Made by a program: the position numbers and the translations under genes
Shown here: positions 54,325 to 63,990 of the stretch, one piece after another
How the letters are laid out: every line of letters begins with the position of its first letter
How positions within the stretch are numbered: position 1 is the first letter of the stretch
Source of the DNA: Saprospiraceae bacterium
GTDB taxonomy: Bacteria > Bacteroidota > Bacteroidia > Chitinophagales > Saprospiraceae
Direction: 5' to 3'
Assembly (NCBI GenBank): GCA_028280415.1
Contig: JANQLV010000050.1
Span: 1-64,000 of the forward strand
DNA: 64,000 nucleotides
The notes under the pieces: model-generated
Seen by the model: the letters and a program-made list of their open reading frames with translations, nothing else
What the model was told of the DNA's origin: nothing
Database searches by the model: none

Positions 54325-54447
54325 CTGACAAAATAAATAGGGGGATCATGATCACTAGAAATTAATAAAATCATTCAGCCCCTTATTCCTTATTTGTATT
54401 TAGATTTTCGTCGTTTTTTCGAATTTCGAGGCTCAAAATTCGAAAAA
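54325..54447. repeat. Dispersed intergenic element, copy 2, with 12-bp inverted repeat
   Basis: 52-bp core 54325-54376 matching 32583-32631 with a few substitutions and small indels, followed by a 12-bp perfect inverted repeat (54415-54426 with 54436-54447, TTTTTCGAATTT). The sequence between core and hairpin is not conserved between copies. It could be a small non-autonomous mobile element. Confidence 0.65.
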
Positions 54448-54487
54448 CGGTTTTGTTCTCAAGATTTCAGGTTAATACAAATAGTCA

Positions 54488-56125
54488 TTAGGATAAATAC
54501 TTTCCAACAATTGGCATTCTTCGCCCCATGCCAAAGGCTTTTGAAGATACGCGAATTACCGGAGCAGTTTGATGCCGCTTAAATTCATTGATATTGACCA
54601 AACGCAAAGCCCGACGCACCAATGCCTCCTCAAAACCCAGTTCGATAATTTCCTGTGGCCCCTGTCTTTTTTCAATATATTGGTATAAAATCTTATCCAG
54701 GATATCATATTCCGGCAAGCTATCAGAATCCTTCTGGTTCGGGCGAAGCTCCGCAGAAGGGGGCTTAATAATTGTATTCTCGGGGATTATTTCTCCGTCT
54801 TTATTGATATATCGAGCCAGTTCAAACACCTCGGTTTTATAAACATCACCTATTACCGAGAGTCCTCCGCACATATCGCCGTAAAGTGTTCCATAACCAA
54901 CGGCAGCCTCACTTTTGTTAGAGGTATTTAAAACGATGTGCCCAAACTTGTTGGACATAGCCATCAAGATCATTCCCCGGATACGTGCCTGTAGATTTTC
55001 TTCGGTAATATTAAAAGGCATGCCTGCAAATTGAGGCTCTAGCAATTTCAGATAAGAGTGATACACCTTTTCTATCTCAATAACATCGTATTGAAGCCCT
55101 AAATTTTCGGCTAAATCCTTTGCATCCTGAACAGAATGGTCGGAGGAAAATTGGGAGGGCATCAAAACTACTCTTACATTTTCGTTTCCCAAAGCTCGGG
55201 CCGCTAATACGGCCGTTACCGCTGAATCAATTCCGCCGGATAATCCAAGAATTGCTTTTTCAAACCCCAGTTTTCCAAAATAATCCTTGACACCCAATAC
55301 TATAGCGTCGTGAATCATGGCCATTTTATTTTTAACCTGCTCCCGGTTGATTTCGCCTCTTTTTACTTCTTCCAGATCATATACCCGTAAACACTCTTCA
55401 AAATAAGGCAACTCGTCATGAATATTCCCATTTGCAGACATGACTAGCGAACCACCGTCAAAGATCAGCTCCGTTTGCGCACCCGCATGATTAATATAAA
55501 ACATTGGAATACCGTAGCGCTCTACATTAGAGCGTACTACATGTATCCTTGTATCAGCCTGATTATAATTAAACGGTGAAGCAGATAGATTCAGAATGAA
55601 ATCCGGTTGCTGTGGCATAAGTTCATCCATCGGGCAAATTGTATACAGCGGATTTTCATTGCCAATATTCCAGATATCCTCGCAAACGGTCAAGGCAATT
55701 CGCTTGCCTTTGTACTCCACAACTTTGAATTCGGAAGCCGGTTCAAAATAGCGATATTCATCAAAAATATCATAAGTTGGCAGGAGCGCTTTATGCTGCA
55801 CCTGCAACACTTCCTGATCAGCCAGAAAATAGGCAGAATTGAATAAGTCTTTACCCTCAATCACAGGATTTTTACTTGGAGAACCCACTACTACAGCAAT
55901 ACCATCGGCTGCTTTTGCCAATCTTGCAACCGCTTCTTCTGCTTTTTTTATAAAATCATCAAACTCCAAAAAATCTCTGGGTGGATAGCCACAGGTTGAT
56001 AACTCACTAAAACAAATAATATCTGCCGCCTGTGCTTTTGCTTCCTCTATGGATTTAAGCATTTTTTCAACATTTCCATCAAAATTGCCAATATGGAAGT
56101 TTAACTGGGCAATTGCTATTTTCAT
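54488..56125 (-). CDS. nadE: Glutamine-dependent NAD+ synthetase
   Basis: 545 residues from ATG 56125. A longer reading frame upstream of this codon lacks family similarity and was not used. N-terminal nitrilase-type glutaminase domain (1-265; triad Glu41 in FSELSTCGYPP, Lys112 in QHKALLP, Cys148 in ALTVCEDIW) and C-terminal NAD+ synthetase domain (270-545; P-loop SGGIDS at 296-301; NTSNKSEAAVGYGTLYGDMCGGLSVIGDVYK). It makes NAD+ from deamido-NAD+ and glutamine. In Flavobacteriia nadE often neighbours gldB; here they are 7 kb apart. Confidence 0.97.
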   Translation of the reverse strand: MKIAIAQLNFHIGNFDGNVEKMLKSIEEAKAQAADIICFSELSTCGYPPRDFLEFDDFIKKAEEAVARLAKAADGIAVVVGSPSKNPVIEGKDLFNSAYFLADQEVLQVQHKALLPTYDIFDEYRYFEPASEFKVVEYKGKRIALTVCEDIWNIGNENPLYTICPMDELMPQQPDFILNLSASPFNYNQADTRIHVVRSNVERYGIPMFYINHAGAQTELIFDGGSLVMSANGNIHDELPYFEECLRVYDLEEVKRGEINREQVKNKMAMIHDAIVLGVKDYFGKLGFEKAILGLSGGIDSAVTAVLAARALGNENVRVVLMPSQFSSDHSVQDAKDLAENLGLQYDVIEIEKVYHSYLKLLEPQFAGMPFNITEENLQARIRGMILMAMSNKFGHIVLNTSNKSEAAVGYGTLYGDMCGGLSVIGDVYKTEVFELARYINKDGEIIPENTIIKPPSAELRPNQKDSDSLPEYDILDKILYQYIEKRQGPQEIIELGFEEALVRRALRLVNINEFKRHQTAPVIRVSSKAFGMGRRMPIVGKYLS

Positions 56126-56323
56126 ACTTACTGTGGTTATCAGGTTTGAGAATGGGCATAAAAATACACCTAGCTTCTCAAAGAACAAAAATAGAGCCTT
56201 GAAGTTTTGGGCCGGAGTACCGGTCTGAATGAAGTGGTCAACAAGTATATTGAGATTACAGCTCATCGGGTCAATTAAGAACAGAGCATCAGTCACTTCT
56301 CACATAATTACGGTGCAATTGAT

Positions 56324-56331
56324 TATTTTTG
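56324..56331 (+). promoter_or_regulatory. -7 promoter box of dnaX
   Basis: TATTTTTG fits TAnnTTTG, 34 bp before the dnaX ATG. No clear TTTG at the ideal distance. Confidence 0.45.
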
Positions 56332-56364
56332 TACCTTTACTTTTTGAAAAATTGAGTAATCCAG

Positions 56365-58167
56365 ATGAGTAATTTTATAGTATCTGCCCGAAAGTATCGC
56401 CCCGCTAGGTTTGATGAAGTGGTCGGTCAGCAACACGTTTCGCAAACATTGAAGAATGCTTTGCAAAATGATCAGTTGGCGCATGCTTTTCTCTTTTGCG
56501 GACCACGGGGAGTAGGGAAAACTACCTGTGCGAGAATTTTGGCCAAAGTACTCAACTGTGAAAATATCACCGCTGATCACGAAGCTTGTAATGAATGCAG
56601 CTCTTGCAAATCGTTTAATGAGAATGCTTCCTTTAATATTACTGAACTGGATGCAGCCTCCAATAATAGCGTAGAGCATATCCGGGCCCTGATAGAACAG
56701 GTTCGTTTCCAGCCTCAACAGGGACAGTATAAAATATTCATCATTGATGAGGTCCATATGCTTTCCCAGCAAGCTTTTAATGCTTTTCTAAAAACTTTGG
56801 AAGAGCCACCTGCTTATGCCATCTTTATTCTGGCAACGACTGAAAAACACAAGATTATTCCAACAATTCTTTCCAGATGTCAAATCTTTGATTTTCGCAG
56901 AATCCAGGTTAGCAGTATAGTTGATCATTTGAATAACATTTGCCAAAAAGAAAACATTGAAGCCGATAAAGATGCGCTACACATCATAGGACAAAAAGCC
57001 GACGGAGCTTTGAGAGATGCCCTTTCTATTTTTGATCGAATCAGTAGCTCTCTTAGCTCAACCGATGGTAAGCGAAAGATTACTTATGACCATGTTATCG
57101 AAAACCTCAATGTCCTTGACTATGATTATTATTTCAAAATCGTTGATGCGATGCTGGTCGAAGACCTGAGTAAAGTGCTTTTGACATTTGATGATATTTT
57201 GAAAAAGGGTTTCGAGGCTGATCTATTCATCAATGGTCTGGCTGACCATCTTAGAAATCTTCTGGTATGTAAAGACCCTTCTACCCTTCAACTACTGGAA
57301 GTCAGTGACGGGCTGAAAGATCGCTACCATCAACAGGCACAATCAGTTCCGGGTTCATTTATGCTTACGGCATTAAATATCTGTAATGATTGTGATGTCA
57401 ATTATAAAATGGCTCGTAATAAGCGACTGCATGTAGAAATGGCGATTATAAAAATGACTTATATCAACCGGGCCATCCACATTGCACAACATTCAGCCCC
57501 TGCTACTGCTCCCGTCGAGGAAAAAAAAACGCCTGACCTAAGTACAAGTGAAAGTCCAACGCCAGTCAGTCAAAACAAGCCTGTGCCTCCGGAACCATCC
57601 GCTATCAGTTCTTCACCAGAAACTACAACTACCCAAACGGAAATCAAAGAAAGTCCAGTAGTTGAAGAAAAGAAAAGCCCTTTGCCAACAGTTGGTATTC
57701 GTTCGGAATATGACACGCCCACTCTTTTGAATCTCGATGATCTGGAAGAAGCCTATGAAGAAGAAGCTCCGGAAGTGGTCAAGCCCAAAGAGGCAATTAA
57801 TCCGGAAACATTAAGAGCAGCCTGGGATCAATTCAGCGATACGGTGCAGTCCCCTTCTCTGAAAGCCACACTAAAAAGAGCAGAATTAGAAATAGAGGAT
57901 GCTCAAATCACTGTAGTGATTGGAAGTACCATGGCAAAAGAACTTATTCAGCAAGAGAACAAACTAATGCCTTTTATTCGTAAGCAATTACAAAGGGATG
58001 ATCTAACTATGAAACTCAAAGTGGATCAAAGTAAAATGCCGGAAGAAGCAATTGTTAAACCTAAAAAATTGCTTACAATTAAAGAAAAATACGATTTAAT
58101 GAAGGAACAAAATCCATTAATCGATAATTTGAGAAAAAAATTTGAATTAAAACCGGATAATGATTAA
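56365..58167 (+). CDS. dnaX: DNA polymerase III subunit gamma/tau
   Basis: 600 residues. AAA clamp-loader core (1-365): SARKYRPARFDEVVGQ start, Walker A GPRGVGKT (46-53), zinc-binding cysteines Cys64, Cys75, Cys78 and Cys81, Walker B IIDEVH (126-131), sensor 1 ATTEKHKI. Then a Pro/Ser/Thr-rich linker (about 375-430) and a C-terminal domain (460-600) that presumably contacts the polymerase. It loads the sliding clamp. No frameshift slippery signal for a gamma form was searched for. Confidence 0.97.
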   Translation: MSNFIVSARKYRPARFDEVVGQQHVSQTLKNALQNDQLAHAFLFCGPRGVGKTTCARILAKVLNCENITADHEACNECSSCKSFNENASFNITELDAASNNSVEHIRALIEQVRFQPQQGQYKIFIIDEVHMLSQQAFNAFLKTLEEPPAYAIFILATTEKHKIIPTILSRCQIFDFRRIQVSSIVDHLNNICQKENIEADKDALHIIGQKADGALRDALSIFDRISSSLSSTDGKRKITYDHVIENLNVLDYDYYFKIVDAMLVEDLSKVLLTFDDILKKGFEADLFINGLADHLRNLLVCKDPSTLQLLEVSDGLKDRYHQQAQSVPGSFMLTALNICNDCDVNYKMARNKRLHVEMAIIKMTYINRAIHIAQHSAPATAPVEEKKTPDLSTSESPTPVSQNKPVPPEPSAISSSPETTTTQTEIKESPVVEEKKSPLPTVGIRSEYDTPTLLNLDDLEEAYEEEAPEVVKPKEAINPETLRAAWDQFSDTVQSPSLKATLKRAELEIEDAQITVVIGSTMAKELIQQENKLMPFIRKQLQRDDLTMKLKVDQSKMPEEAIVKPKKLLTIKEKYDLMKEQNPLIDNLRKKFELKPDND

Positions 58168-58276
58168 TTGCAGATATATAATCATGTCGATTGCGAGATA
58201 GAATATAAGTAATTCACTGATTCAGAGGGGAATACCCAATATCCTTAAAAAAGATTTTTTTGCTAGTAAAATGTTA

Positions 58277-58286
58277 GTCTTAAGAC
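58277..58286. promoter_or_regulatory. 10-bp palindrome upstream of the Crp/Fnr gene
   Basis: GTCTTAAGAC, a perfect palindrome 118 bp before the start of the Crp/Fnr gene in an otherwise featureless 237-bp gap. It may be an operator site. Support is weak. Confidence 0.3.
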
Positions 58287-58404
58287 AATTTGATGTGCTT
58301 TGAAATCTCTTTTTAAAACAAGATGCTTATTTTTCCTGTTAAGATCGAACAAAGCTTAATCTCCACTGAAATAATTTAAATAAAATTAACTAACTATTGG
58401 CTTT

Positions 58405-59097
58405 ATGAATAATCAATCGCTCTGGTATCTTGAAAATATCGATATGAAGGGAATTTTCTGTCCACAGAAAGTCGGAAGCGGGATGATGGATAGTATGGCT
58501 CATAAATCCTTTAAGAAAGGAGATTATATTTATTTGCCGGATGAACATGCAGATAGAATCTATTTTGTTTCGGAAGGAAGAATTAAGATTGGCAATTATG
58601 CAGAATCCGGTAAAGAAATTACAAAAGCCATATTAAATCCGGGGGAAGTTTTTGGTGAGCTATCCCTCATCGGTGAAGAAAAACGCAGGGACTTTGCAAT
58701 AGCTATGGAAGATACCAGTGCTTGCATCATGACGGTTGATGATATGAAAGGGATGATGCGGGAGCATAGCGGATTGAGTTTATTCATGATGAAAATACTT
58801 GGCTCCAGAGTATTGGAAATGGAGCAGCGACTGGAGTCGCTCGTCTTTAAAGATTCCAGAACCAGAATTGTAGAGTTCCTCAAGAATCTTGCAGAGAAAA
58901 AAGGACAAAGAGTAGGATATGAGATGCTCGTTCGCAAATTTATGACCCATCAGGAAATCGCAAACCTCACAGCCACGTCCAGACAAACAGTGACTACGGT
59001 GCTCAATGAACTTAGAAGCAGGAACATTATTACTTTTAATCGCCGTCGATTATTGATTCGGGATATGGAATTACTCAGTGCCGAAATGGAAGTATAA
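58405..59097 (+). CDS. Crp/Fnr family transcriptional regulator
   Basis: 230 residues: a cyclic-nucleotide-binding-type sensor (about 25-140; [42 protein letters not shown]) and a Crp-type winged helix (about 150-225; [28 protein letters not shown]). No Fnr iron-sulfur cysteine cluster is visible. The ligand is unknown. pyrD starts 74 bp downstream. Confidence 0.95.
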   Translation: MNNQSLWYLENIDMKGIFCPQKVGSGMMDSMAHKSFKKGDYIYLPDEHADRIYFVSEGRIKIGNYAESGKEITKAILNPGEVFGELSLIGEEKRRDFAIAMEDTSACIMTVDDMKGMMREHSGLSLFMMKILGSRVLEMEQRLESLVFKDSRTRIVEFLKNLAEKKGQRVGYEMLVRKFMTHQEIANLTATSRQTVTTVLNELRSRNIITFNRRRLLIRDMELLSAEMEV

Positions 59098-59144
59098 ATT
59101 CGTTTTTTCCACTCCTGCTTTTTCATTTTTCGTAAGGCAAAGCT

Positions 59145-59152
59145 TATTTTTG
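59145..59152 (+). promoter_or_regulatory. -7 promoter box of pyrD
   Basis: TATTTTTG lies 19 bp before the GTG start chosen for pyrD. It supports that start and excludes the upstream ATG at 59078, which lies inside the preceding gene. Confidence 0.5.
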
Positions 59153-59170
59153 TACACTAAAACTCAGCAA

Positions 59171-60226
59171 GTGTACAAAAGTCTTATCAAGCCATTTTTT
59201 TTCTTACTACCTCCGGAAAAAGCCCACCATTTAACTATTGCTTTATTAAAATTCACGCTGGCAATTCCAGTTATCGGCACAGTTTTTAAAAACTTCTATA
59301 CCATAAAGGACGAAAGGCTTAAAAGAAATCTTTTTGGACTGACCTTTGAAAATCCTGTAGGACTTGCTGCGGGCTTCGATAAAGAAGGCAAATATTACCG
59401 GGCTATGTCCAGTTTGGGGTTTAGTTTTATTGAAATAGGAACGGTAACGCCAAAAGGACAAGCTGGTAACCCAAGACCAAGGTTGTTCAGACTTCCAAAA
59501 GATAAAGCTTTAATCAACCGGATGGGCTTCAATAATGAAGGCATGGAAGCTCTAGCCAAAAGGCTGGAGCAAAAGCGTCCAAAGCATTTGATCATTGGCG
59601 GAAATATCGGAAAGAACAAGGCAACCAAGAATGATAAAGCTACGGAAGATTATGTGCTTTGTTTTGAAAAATTATTTCCACTGGTTGACTATTTCGTAGT
59701 TAATGTAAGTTCTCCCAACACTCCAAACCTGAGGAAGCTACAGGAAAAAGAACCACTTACCCAACTTCTCTCCACACTTCAAAACTTAAATCATACAAAA
59801 GATAAACCCAAACCAATTCTGCTTAAAATTGCCCCGGACCTTACAGATGCTCAGCTCGATGATATCATCGATATTGCCAATGATACTAAAATTGCCGGAA
59901 TCATCGCAACCAATACTACTATCTCCAGAGCGCATCTTCAAGAGCGTCCGGATCGGATCGAGGCCATTGGCAATGGCGGACTGAGTGGTAAGCCAGTCAG
60001 GCAGCGTTCTACTGAAGTAATTCGTTATCTACATACAAAGTCTAAAGGAAAACTAACAATAATAGGAGTCGGCGGAATTGCTTCCCCCCAGGACGCAATA
60101 GAAAAAATTGAAGCGGGCGCCACTTTAGTTCAGGTCTATACCGGCTTGATCTATGAAGGGCCATCCCTTATAAAGCGAATTAACAAAGCATTACTAAACC
60201 ATCCTATTACTAGCCAGTCTAAATAA
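59171..60226 (+). CDS. pyrD: Dihydroorotate dehydrogenase (quinone), class 2
   Basis: 351 residues from GTG 59171. The frame extends upstream, but the extra residues overlap the Crp/Fnr gene and have no family similarity. N-terminal membrane-associating helix pair ([27 protein letters not shown]), then an FMN TIM barrel ([53 protein letters not shown] with the class 2 catalytic Ser; [18 protein letters not shown]). It oxidises dihydroorotate to orotate with quinone. It is followed by a hairpin (60229-60250) without T-run. Confidence 0.97.
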   Translation: MYKSLIKPFFFLLPPEKAHHLTIALLKFTLAIPVIGTVFKNFYTIKDERLKRNLFGLTFENPVGLAAGFDKEGKYYRAMSSLGFSFIEIGTVTPKGQAGNPRPRLFRLPKDKALINRMGFNNEGMEALAKRLEQKRPKHLIIGGNIGKNKATKNDKATEDYVLCFEKLFPLVDYFVVNVSSPNTPNLRKLQEKEPLTQLLSTLQNLNHTKDKPKPILLKIAPDLTDAQLDDIIDIANDTKIAGIIATNTTISRAHLQERPDRIEAIGNGGLSGKPVRQRSTEVIRYLHTKSKGKLTIIGVGGIASPQDAIEKIEAGATLVQVYTGLIYEGPSLIKRINKALLNHPITSQSK

Positions 60227-60524
60227 ATAATCTCGACTTATACCGAGATTACAAACTACATGCGAAACACCCAACTTCATGGGTTTTCCAGGTTCGGTAA
60301 AAAGAATCTGTAGTTTATTCAAACTGCCCACATTGATTAGAACATTTTACATTGATATTACTTGAAAATGTAATGGCATCCTTTTTGACAAAGTAAGAGT
60401 GAATAATACATAGCTACTCTCCCCTTTATTCACGCCTCCAAGGATAAATTTCATTTTCAAGTTTACAGCATGAAGTACTTCTTTGAAGATGCTTTTATTT
60501 ACTAAGAACTTAAAATGACAAGCT

Positions 60525-60683
60525 ATGATTATTTGCGCAATCTTGTATCTATTATTCGGTTTTAATTTAATCAACATGATCACTGAAGAAAACTCGACAT
60601 TTTATCGAGATGTGCGTTTCTGGTTAATTATTTTTTCACTACTTATATTGATCGTAATGACTCTAAACAGCTACCCTGTTTAA
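60525..60683 (+). CDS. Small membrane protein of 52 residues
   Basis: ATG 60525, TAA 60681-60683. Two hydrophobic segments (MIICAILYLLFGFNLI and VRFWLIIFSLLILIVM) flank a charged loop (TEENSTFYRD). I do not recognise it. The pattern of two membrane helices, a start and stop in a gap that is otherwise empty, and a terminator 90 bp downstream support it as a real short gene. Its function is unknown. Confidence 0.5.
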   Translation: MIICAILYLLFGFNLINMITEENSTFYRDVRFWLIIFSLLILIVMTLNSYPV

Positions 60684-60746
60684 AAAAGATAAAATAGTTC
60701 TGATTTTATAGTCAGTGACATAACCATGCAACACACAATCAAAAAA

Positions 60747-60765
60747 GGAACATAATATATGTTCC
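60747..60765 (-). terminator. Leftward terminator of nadC
   Basis: GGAACAT (60747-60753) pairs with ATGTTCC (60759-60765). On the minus strand six T follow. It ends the leftward nadC transcript. Confidence 0.75.
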
Positions 60766-60771
60766 ACTAAC

Positions 60772-60803
60772 AAAAAAGACAGCACATTTGTGTTGTCTTT
60801 TTT
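60772..60803. terminator. Intrinsic terminator
   Basis: A 13-15-bp stem (60772-60786 with 60789-60803, one G-U pair) with an A-run on its left and T-run on its right works on both strands and may end the small-ORF transcript. Confidence 0.75.
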
Positions 60804-60861
60804 ATTTTCATATTTTAATTTGCTTGGTTTGAAACCATAGATATTTCTACCTCATAACTGA

Positions 60862-61728
60862 TCACTTTATTACTTTCAAACTCATATCCATACTCTGATA
60901 GCTGTGCGTTAATGCTCCGACCGAAATGAAATCAACTCCTGTTTTAGCAATTTCCCGAACTTTATGAATGGTTACACCTCCCGATGCTTCTGTCTCAAAC
61001 TTCTTATCCACAATCAAAACAGCTTCACGCAACAAAGGCAGCTCGAAATTATCAAGCATTATCCGGGTGATATTTCCAACTTTCAAAACTTCGTATAATT
61101 CTTCCAGATTTCGTACTTCTACTGTAATTCCCAGATCAAGGTCATTTCTTTTAAGATAAGCATTAACGCTTTCTACAGCAGCCGTAATGCTTCCACAGGC
61201 ATCAATATGATTATCCTTGATCATGATCCAATCATAAAGTCCATCTCTATAATTAGTACATCCTCCGATACGTACCGCCCACTTTTCCAAGAATCGCAAT
61301 AAAGGGGTGGTTTTACGGGTATCCAAAATCTGAACGGGCAAATCTTCGACTTCAAAAGCGAATCGATTACTCAAAGTAGCAATGCCGCTCATCCTTTGCA
61401 TGGTATTCAACACCAGGCGTTCTGCTTTTAAAAGTGCCTGGGCATTACAAGTCACCCGGAAAGCTTCATCACCATAATTAACAGCACTTCCGTCCTCAAT
61501 TAAGGTTTCGAAAATTACTGATTCATCAACGTACCTGAAAACCTCTTTAGCAAAGTCTACTCCCGCAATTACCCCACTATCTTTCACTAATAATCTGGCA
61601 CTACTCTTCGCATCGGCAGGAATACAAGCCAAGGAAGTATGATCTCCATCTCTAACATCTTCTGCCAGTCCTTTTTTAATGAAATCCACTAAGGTTTCAC
61701 GCTCTATTTGATCCATAAGAAATATCAT
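60862..61728 (-). CDS. nadC: Nicotinate-nucleotide diphosphorylase (carboxylating)
   Basis: 288 residues (start ATG 61728, or 61716 with MDQIERETLV; the latter fits the family slightly better). Quinolinate phosphoribosyltransferase motifs: GDHTSLACIPADAK, LNTMQRMSGIATLS, TRKTTPLLRFLEKWAVRIGGCTNYRDGLYDWIMIKDNH, EVRNLEELYEV, SGGVTIHKVREIAKTGVDFISVG. It makes nicotinate mononucleotide in NAD synthesis, as does nadE earlier in this window. It follows the barrel gene by 20 bp. Confidence 0.97.
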   Translation of the reverse strand: MIFLMDQIERETLVDFIKKGLAEDVRDGDHTSLACIPADAKSSARLLVKDSGVIAGVDFAKEVFRYVDESVIFETLIEDGSAVNYGDEAFRVTCNAQALLKAERLVLNTMQRMSGIATLSNRFAFEVEDLPVQILDTRKTTPLLRFLEKWAVRIGGCTNYRDGLYDWIMIKDNHIDACGSITAAVESVNAYLKRNDLDLGITVEVRNLEELYEVLKVGNITRIMLDNFELPLLREAVLIVDKKFETEASGGVTIHKVREIAKTGVDFISVGALTHSYQSMDMSLKVIK

Positions 61729-61748
61729 AGTTTGAGTTTTTGACTTAT

Positions 61749-62492
61749 TTAAAACATAACACCGATACGTACGGTTATTCCCTGCAAAGCATTTTTAGCA
61801 TTTTCTCTAATCGTTGGATTAGCATCCGGAGAATCGCCTTCGCCTCTTCGCATGCCATCATCTTTGGTGATATCTGTAACCGTACTATGGAAATAAATTC
61901 CTCCCACGAGAGAGGTATTGGGGCCCACGCTATACTCAATTCCACCACCTAAACCCCAGGAGAGTGCAAATAGATTGACATCATCCCGAATATTCTCTTT
62001 ATCCGTATCCATATTTGTCCCTTCTACAGCTCCCTGAGCCTGGGTAAGAATCCCGAGTGTAAATATGGGTAGTTCGGCAAAGTATCGGATATAGCCAAAC
62101 TCCTGGGTTTTCATTTTCAAACCAAAGGGAATTTCTACATATTGCAATGAATACCTTAAATTCACGCCATCGGGTAAATCGTGATAAACATCATTACTCA
62201 AGGTAGAATTCGGCCAGAGGTCGCCACCGAAATCGTGTCTTAGTACCCCTCCCTGATTAAAAGTAAGGCCAAGGCCAAAAGTTAACGCATAGTTCTCCTG
62301 AAAATATTTTTCTCCAACCATCCCGATTTTAGGCCCACCGAAGGCCGTTCCATTTCCATTGATCCGATTGTCCGAAGAATTCAGCCAGGTGATGGTAGGA
62401 CTAAATTGAATTCCAAACCGGAAATCGCCCTGGCCAAAACCGGTAGAACATAAAAAAGACAAAAAGGCTGCTACAACAACAATTTTTTTCAT
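61749..62492 (-). CDS. PorT-like outer membrane beta-barrel protein
   Basis: 247 residues. Signal peptide (MKKIVVVAAFLSFLCSTGFG), then alternating beta strands ending in a hydrophobic aromatic strand (GITVRIGVMF), with the pattern of the PorT/OMP_b-brl family (FRFGIQFSPTITWLNS; YALTFGLGLTFNQGGVLR; LQYVEIPFGLKMKT). PorT is required for T9SS in P. gingivalis, but this family is broad in Bacteroidota and orthology is not proven. It shares a transcript with nadC. Confidence 0.82.
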   Translation of the reverse strand: MKKIVVVAAFLSFLCSTGFGQGDFRFGIQFSPTITWLNSSDNRINGNGTAFGGPKIGMVGEKYFQENYALTFGLGLTFNQGGVLRHDFGGDLWPNSTLSNDVYHDLPDGVNLRYSLQYVEIPFGLKMKTQEFGYIRYFAELPIFTLGILTQAQGAVEGTNMDTDKENIRDDVNLFALSWGLGGGIEYSVGPNTSLVGGIYFHSTVTDITKDDGMRRGEGDSPDANPTIRENAKNALQGITVRIGVMF

Positions 62493-62787
62493 CTTATAAA
62501 AGTTTTTTGATTTAAGAATTTACAGGATTCAGTGACGGAACAAATTATTTTGACTGTTAAGCCCCAAAAGCAAAACCGGAATCGTTCCATCATAAGGTTT
62601 ATACTAGTATTTGCTTGTTTTCGTTTTTTAGGGATAAATGTTACAAAATTGTACCCAGCTTCATCAAAATGCAGAACAATCTTGTACTATTGCATTTTTT
62701 TTGCAAACTATCATATCCCCATAACGTATTTAATGATATTTTCGTGACTTGTTTTCACAATAATTACAAAAAACGCAGAAGTGTATA
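62493..62787. other. Divergent intergenic region of 295 bp
   Basis: Between the leftward barrel gene and rightward gldB. A TATTTTCG box, one base from the -7 consensus, lies about 50 bp before gldB. No RNA gene or repeat is evident. Confidence 0.35.
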
Positions 62788-63819
62788 ATGGTATTTTTTA
62801 AAAACAGAATTTCCAGCCTTTATTTTCTAGTTATTCTCTGCCTTTTTGCAGGGTTGGTAGCTTGTACAAGGGACAAAGGTAAAAATATTCCCGATGTTTC
62901 TCATATCAATGTTGACCTTAACATAAAACGCTTTGATCAGGATTTAATGTCTATCGATAGTAATGATATCAAGCCTGGAATGGATCAATTGATGGCCGAA
63001 TACCCCGTATTCATGCCGGACATATATCTGGCGAAGATACTTCCGGTATTAGCGGATACCAATGTAATGAGGCAATTTCTGACCAGCCCCGGTATACAGT
63101 CTCTTTATGATACCTGTCAGATTGTATTTGGAAATGCAGAAGATATCGAAAAAGAGCTGGAAAGTGCTTTTCGATACTATAAACACTATTTTCCGGATCG
63201 AAAAGTCCCCGAAATCATTTCCTTCTTTTCTGAATACACCCTCGGAACATTTACTTACGAACAGGATATACTCGGGATTGGCTGGGATTTTTACCTTGGA
63301 GCAGACTATCCTAATTACGATCCAAGTTTTTTCCCGAATTATATCAAAAGGAGCATGAATAAAGAACATCTTGTAGCCAAAGCGATAGAAGCAGTTGCCA
63401 CTGACATCGTTGGTTCGAGCAGAGGAGAAAGACTAATCGATATTATGATTACAAACGGAAAAATACTCTACGTGGTGGATCACCTGCTTCCACATACCCC
63501 CGATAGTATCAAATTAGCCTACACTGATGCCCAGGTGGAATGGTGCGAAAATAATGAAAAAGAGCTTTGGTCCTATTTCCTGGTGGATGATCTGCTCTAC
63601 TCCAGTAATTCGCGAGATATTCGTAAACTCGTTTCGCATAGTCCTTTCGGAACTTCCCAAATGCCGCCCGAGGCGCCTGGTCGTTCCGCCAACTGGATGG
63701 GCTGGCAAATCGTGAAAAGCTATATGCAAAGACATCCGGAGACTACTATTAGTGAGCTTTTAGAGATCGAGGAAGCACAGGCTATACTGGACAAAGCTCG
63801 CTATAAGCCAAGGCAGTAA
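62788..63819 (+). CDS. gldB: GldB-family gliding-motility lipoprotein
   Basis: 343 residues. Lipobox LVAC (Cys26). The rest fits GldB (NVDLNIKRFDQDLMSID; FYLGADYPNYDPSFFPNYI; LIDIMITNGKILYVVDHLLP; APGRSANWMGWQIVKSYMQRHPE). GldB is needed for gliding in Flavobacterium johnsoniae. The similarity to GldB is good over the full length, but many non-gliding Bacteroidota also carry it. It may indicate gliding motility linked to the T9SS adhesins in this window. Confidence 0.87.
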   Translation: MVFFKNRISSLYFLVILCLFAGLVACTRDKGKNIPDVSHINVDLNIKRFDQDLMSIDSNDIKPGMDQLMAEYPVFMPDIYLAKILPVLADTNVMRQFLTSPGIQSLYDTCQIVFGNAEDIEKELESAFRYYKHYFPDRKVPEIISFFSEYTLGTFTYEQDILGIGWDFYLGADYPNYDPSFFPNYIKRSMNKEHLVAKAIEAVATDIVGSSRGERLIDIMITNGKILYVVDHLLPHTPDSIKLAYTDAQVEWCENNEKELWSYFLVDDLLYSSNSRDIRKLVSHSPFGTSQMPPEAPGRSANWMGWQIVKSYMQRHPETTISELLEIEEAQAILDKARYKPRQ

Positions 63820-63990
63820 AGAAATGTGATTCCCAAGCAAATTTAGAATAATCAGTGGGAGCTAAGCTGGGTGAAATCAAGCGATAAGCTCAACTGGAGA
63901 AAATTTTTGATTTTTTCATAATTTGCTTATTTTGTAATATCCCGATAAAGGAATCGGTTTTATTATTTTTTAATTGGTTATCTGAATTTT

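Noticed and set aside
56126-56296. Longer nadE with 57 extra N-terminal residues
   Set aside because: The extension is not similar to the family, and the glutaminase domain begins exactly at the ATG at 56125.
59078-59170. pyrD starting at the upstream ATG
   Set aside because: It would overlap the Crp/Fnr gene, adds a non-homologous extension, and a -7 promoter box lies between that ATG and the GTG at 59171.
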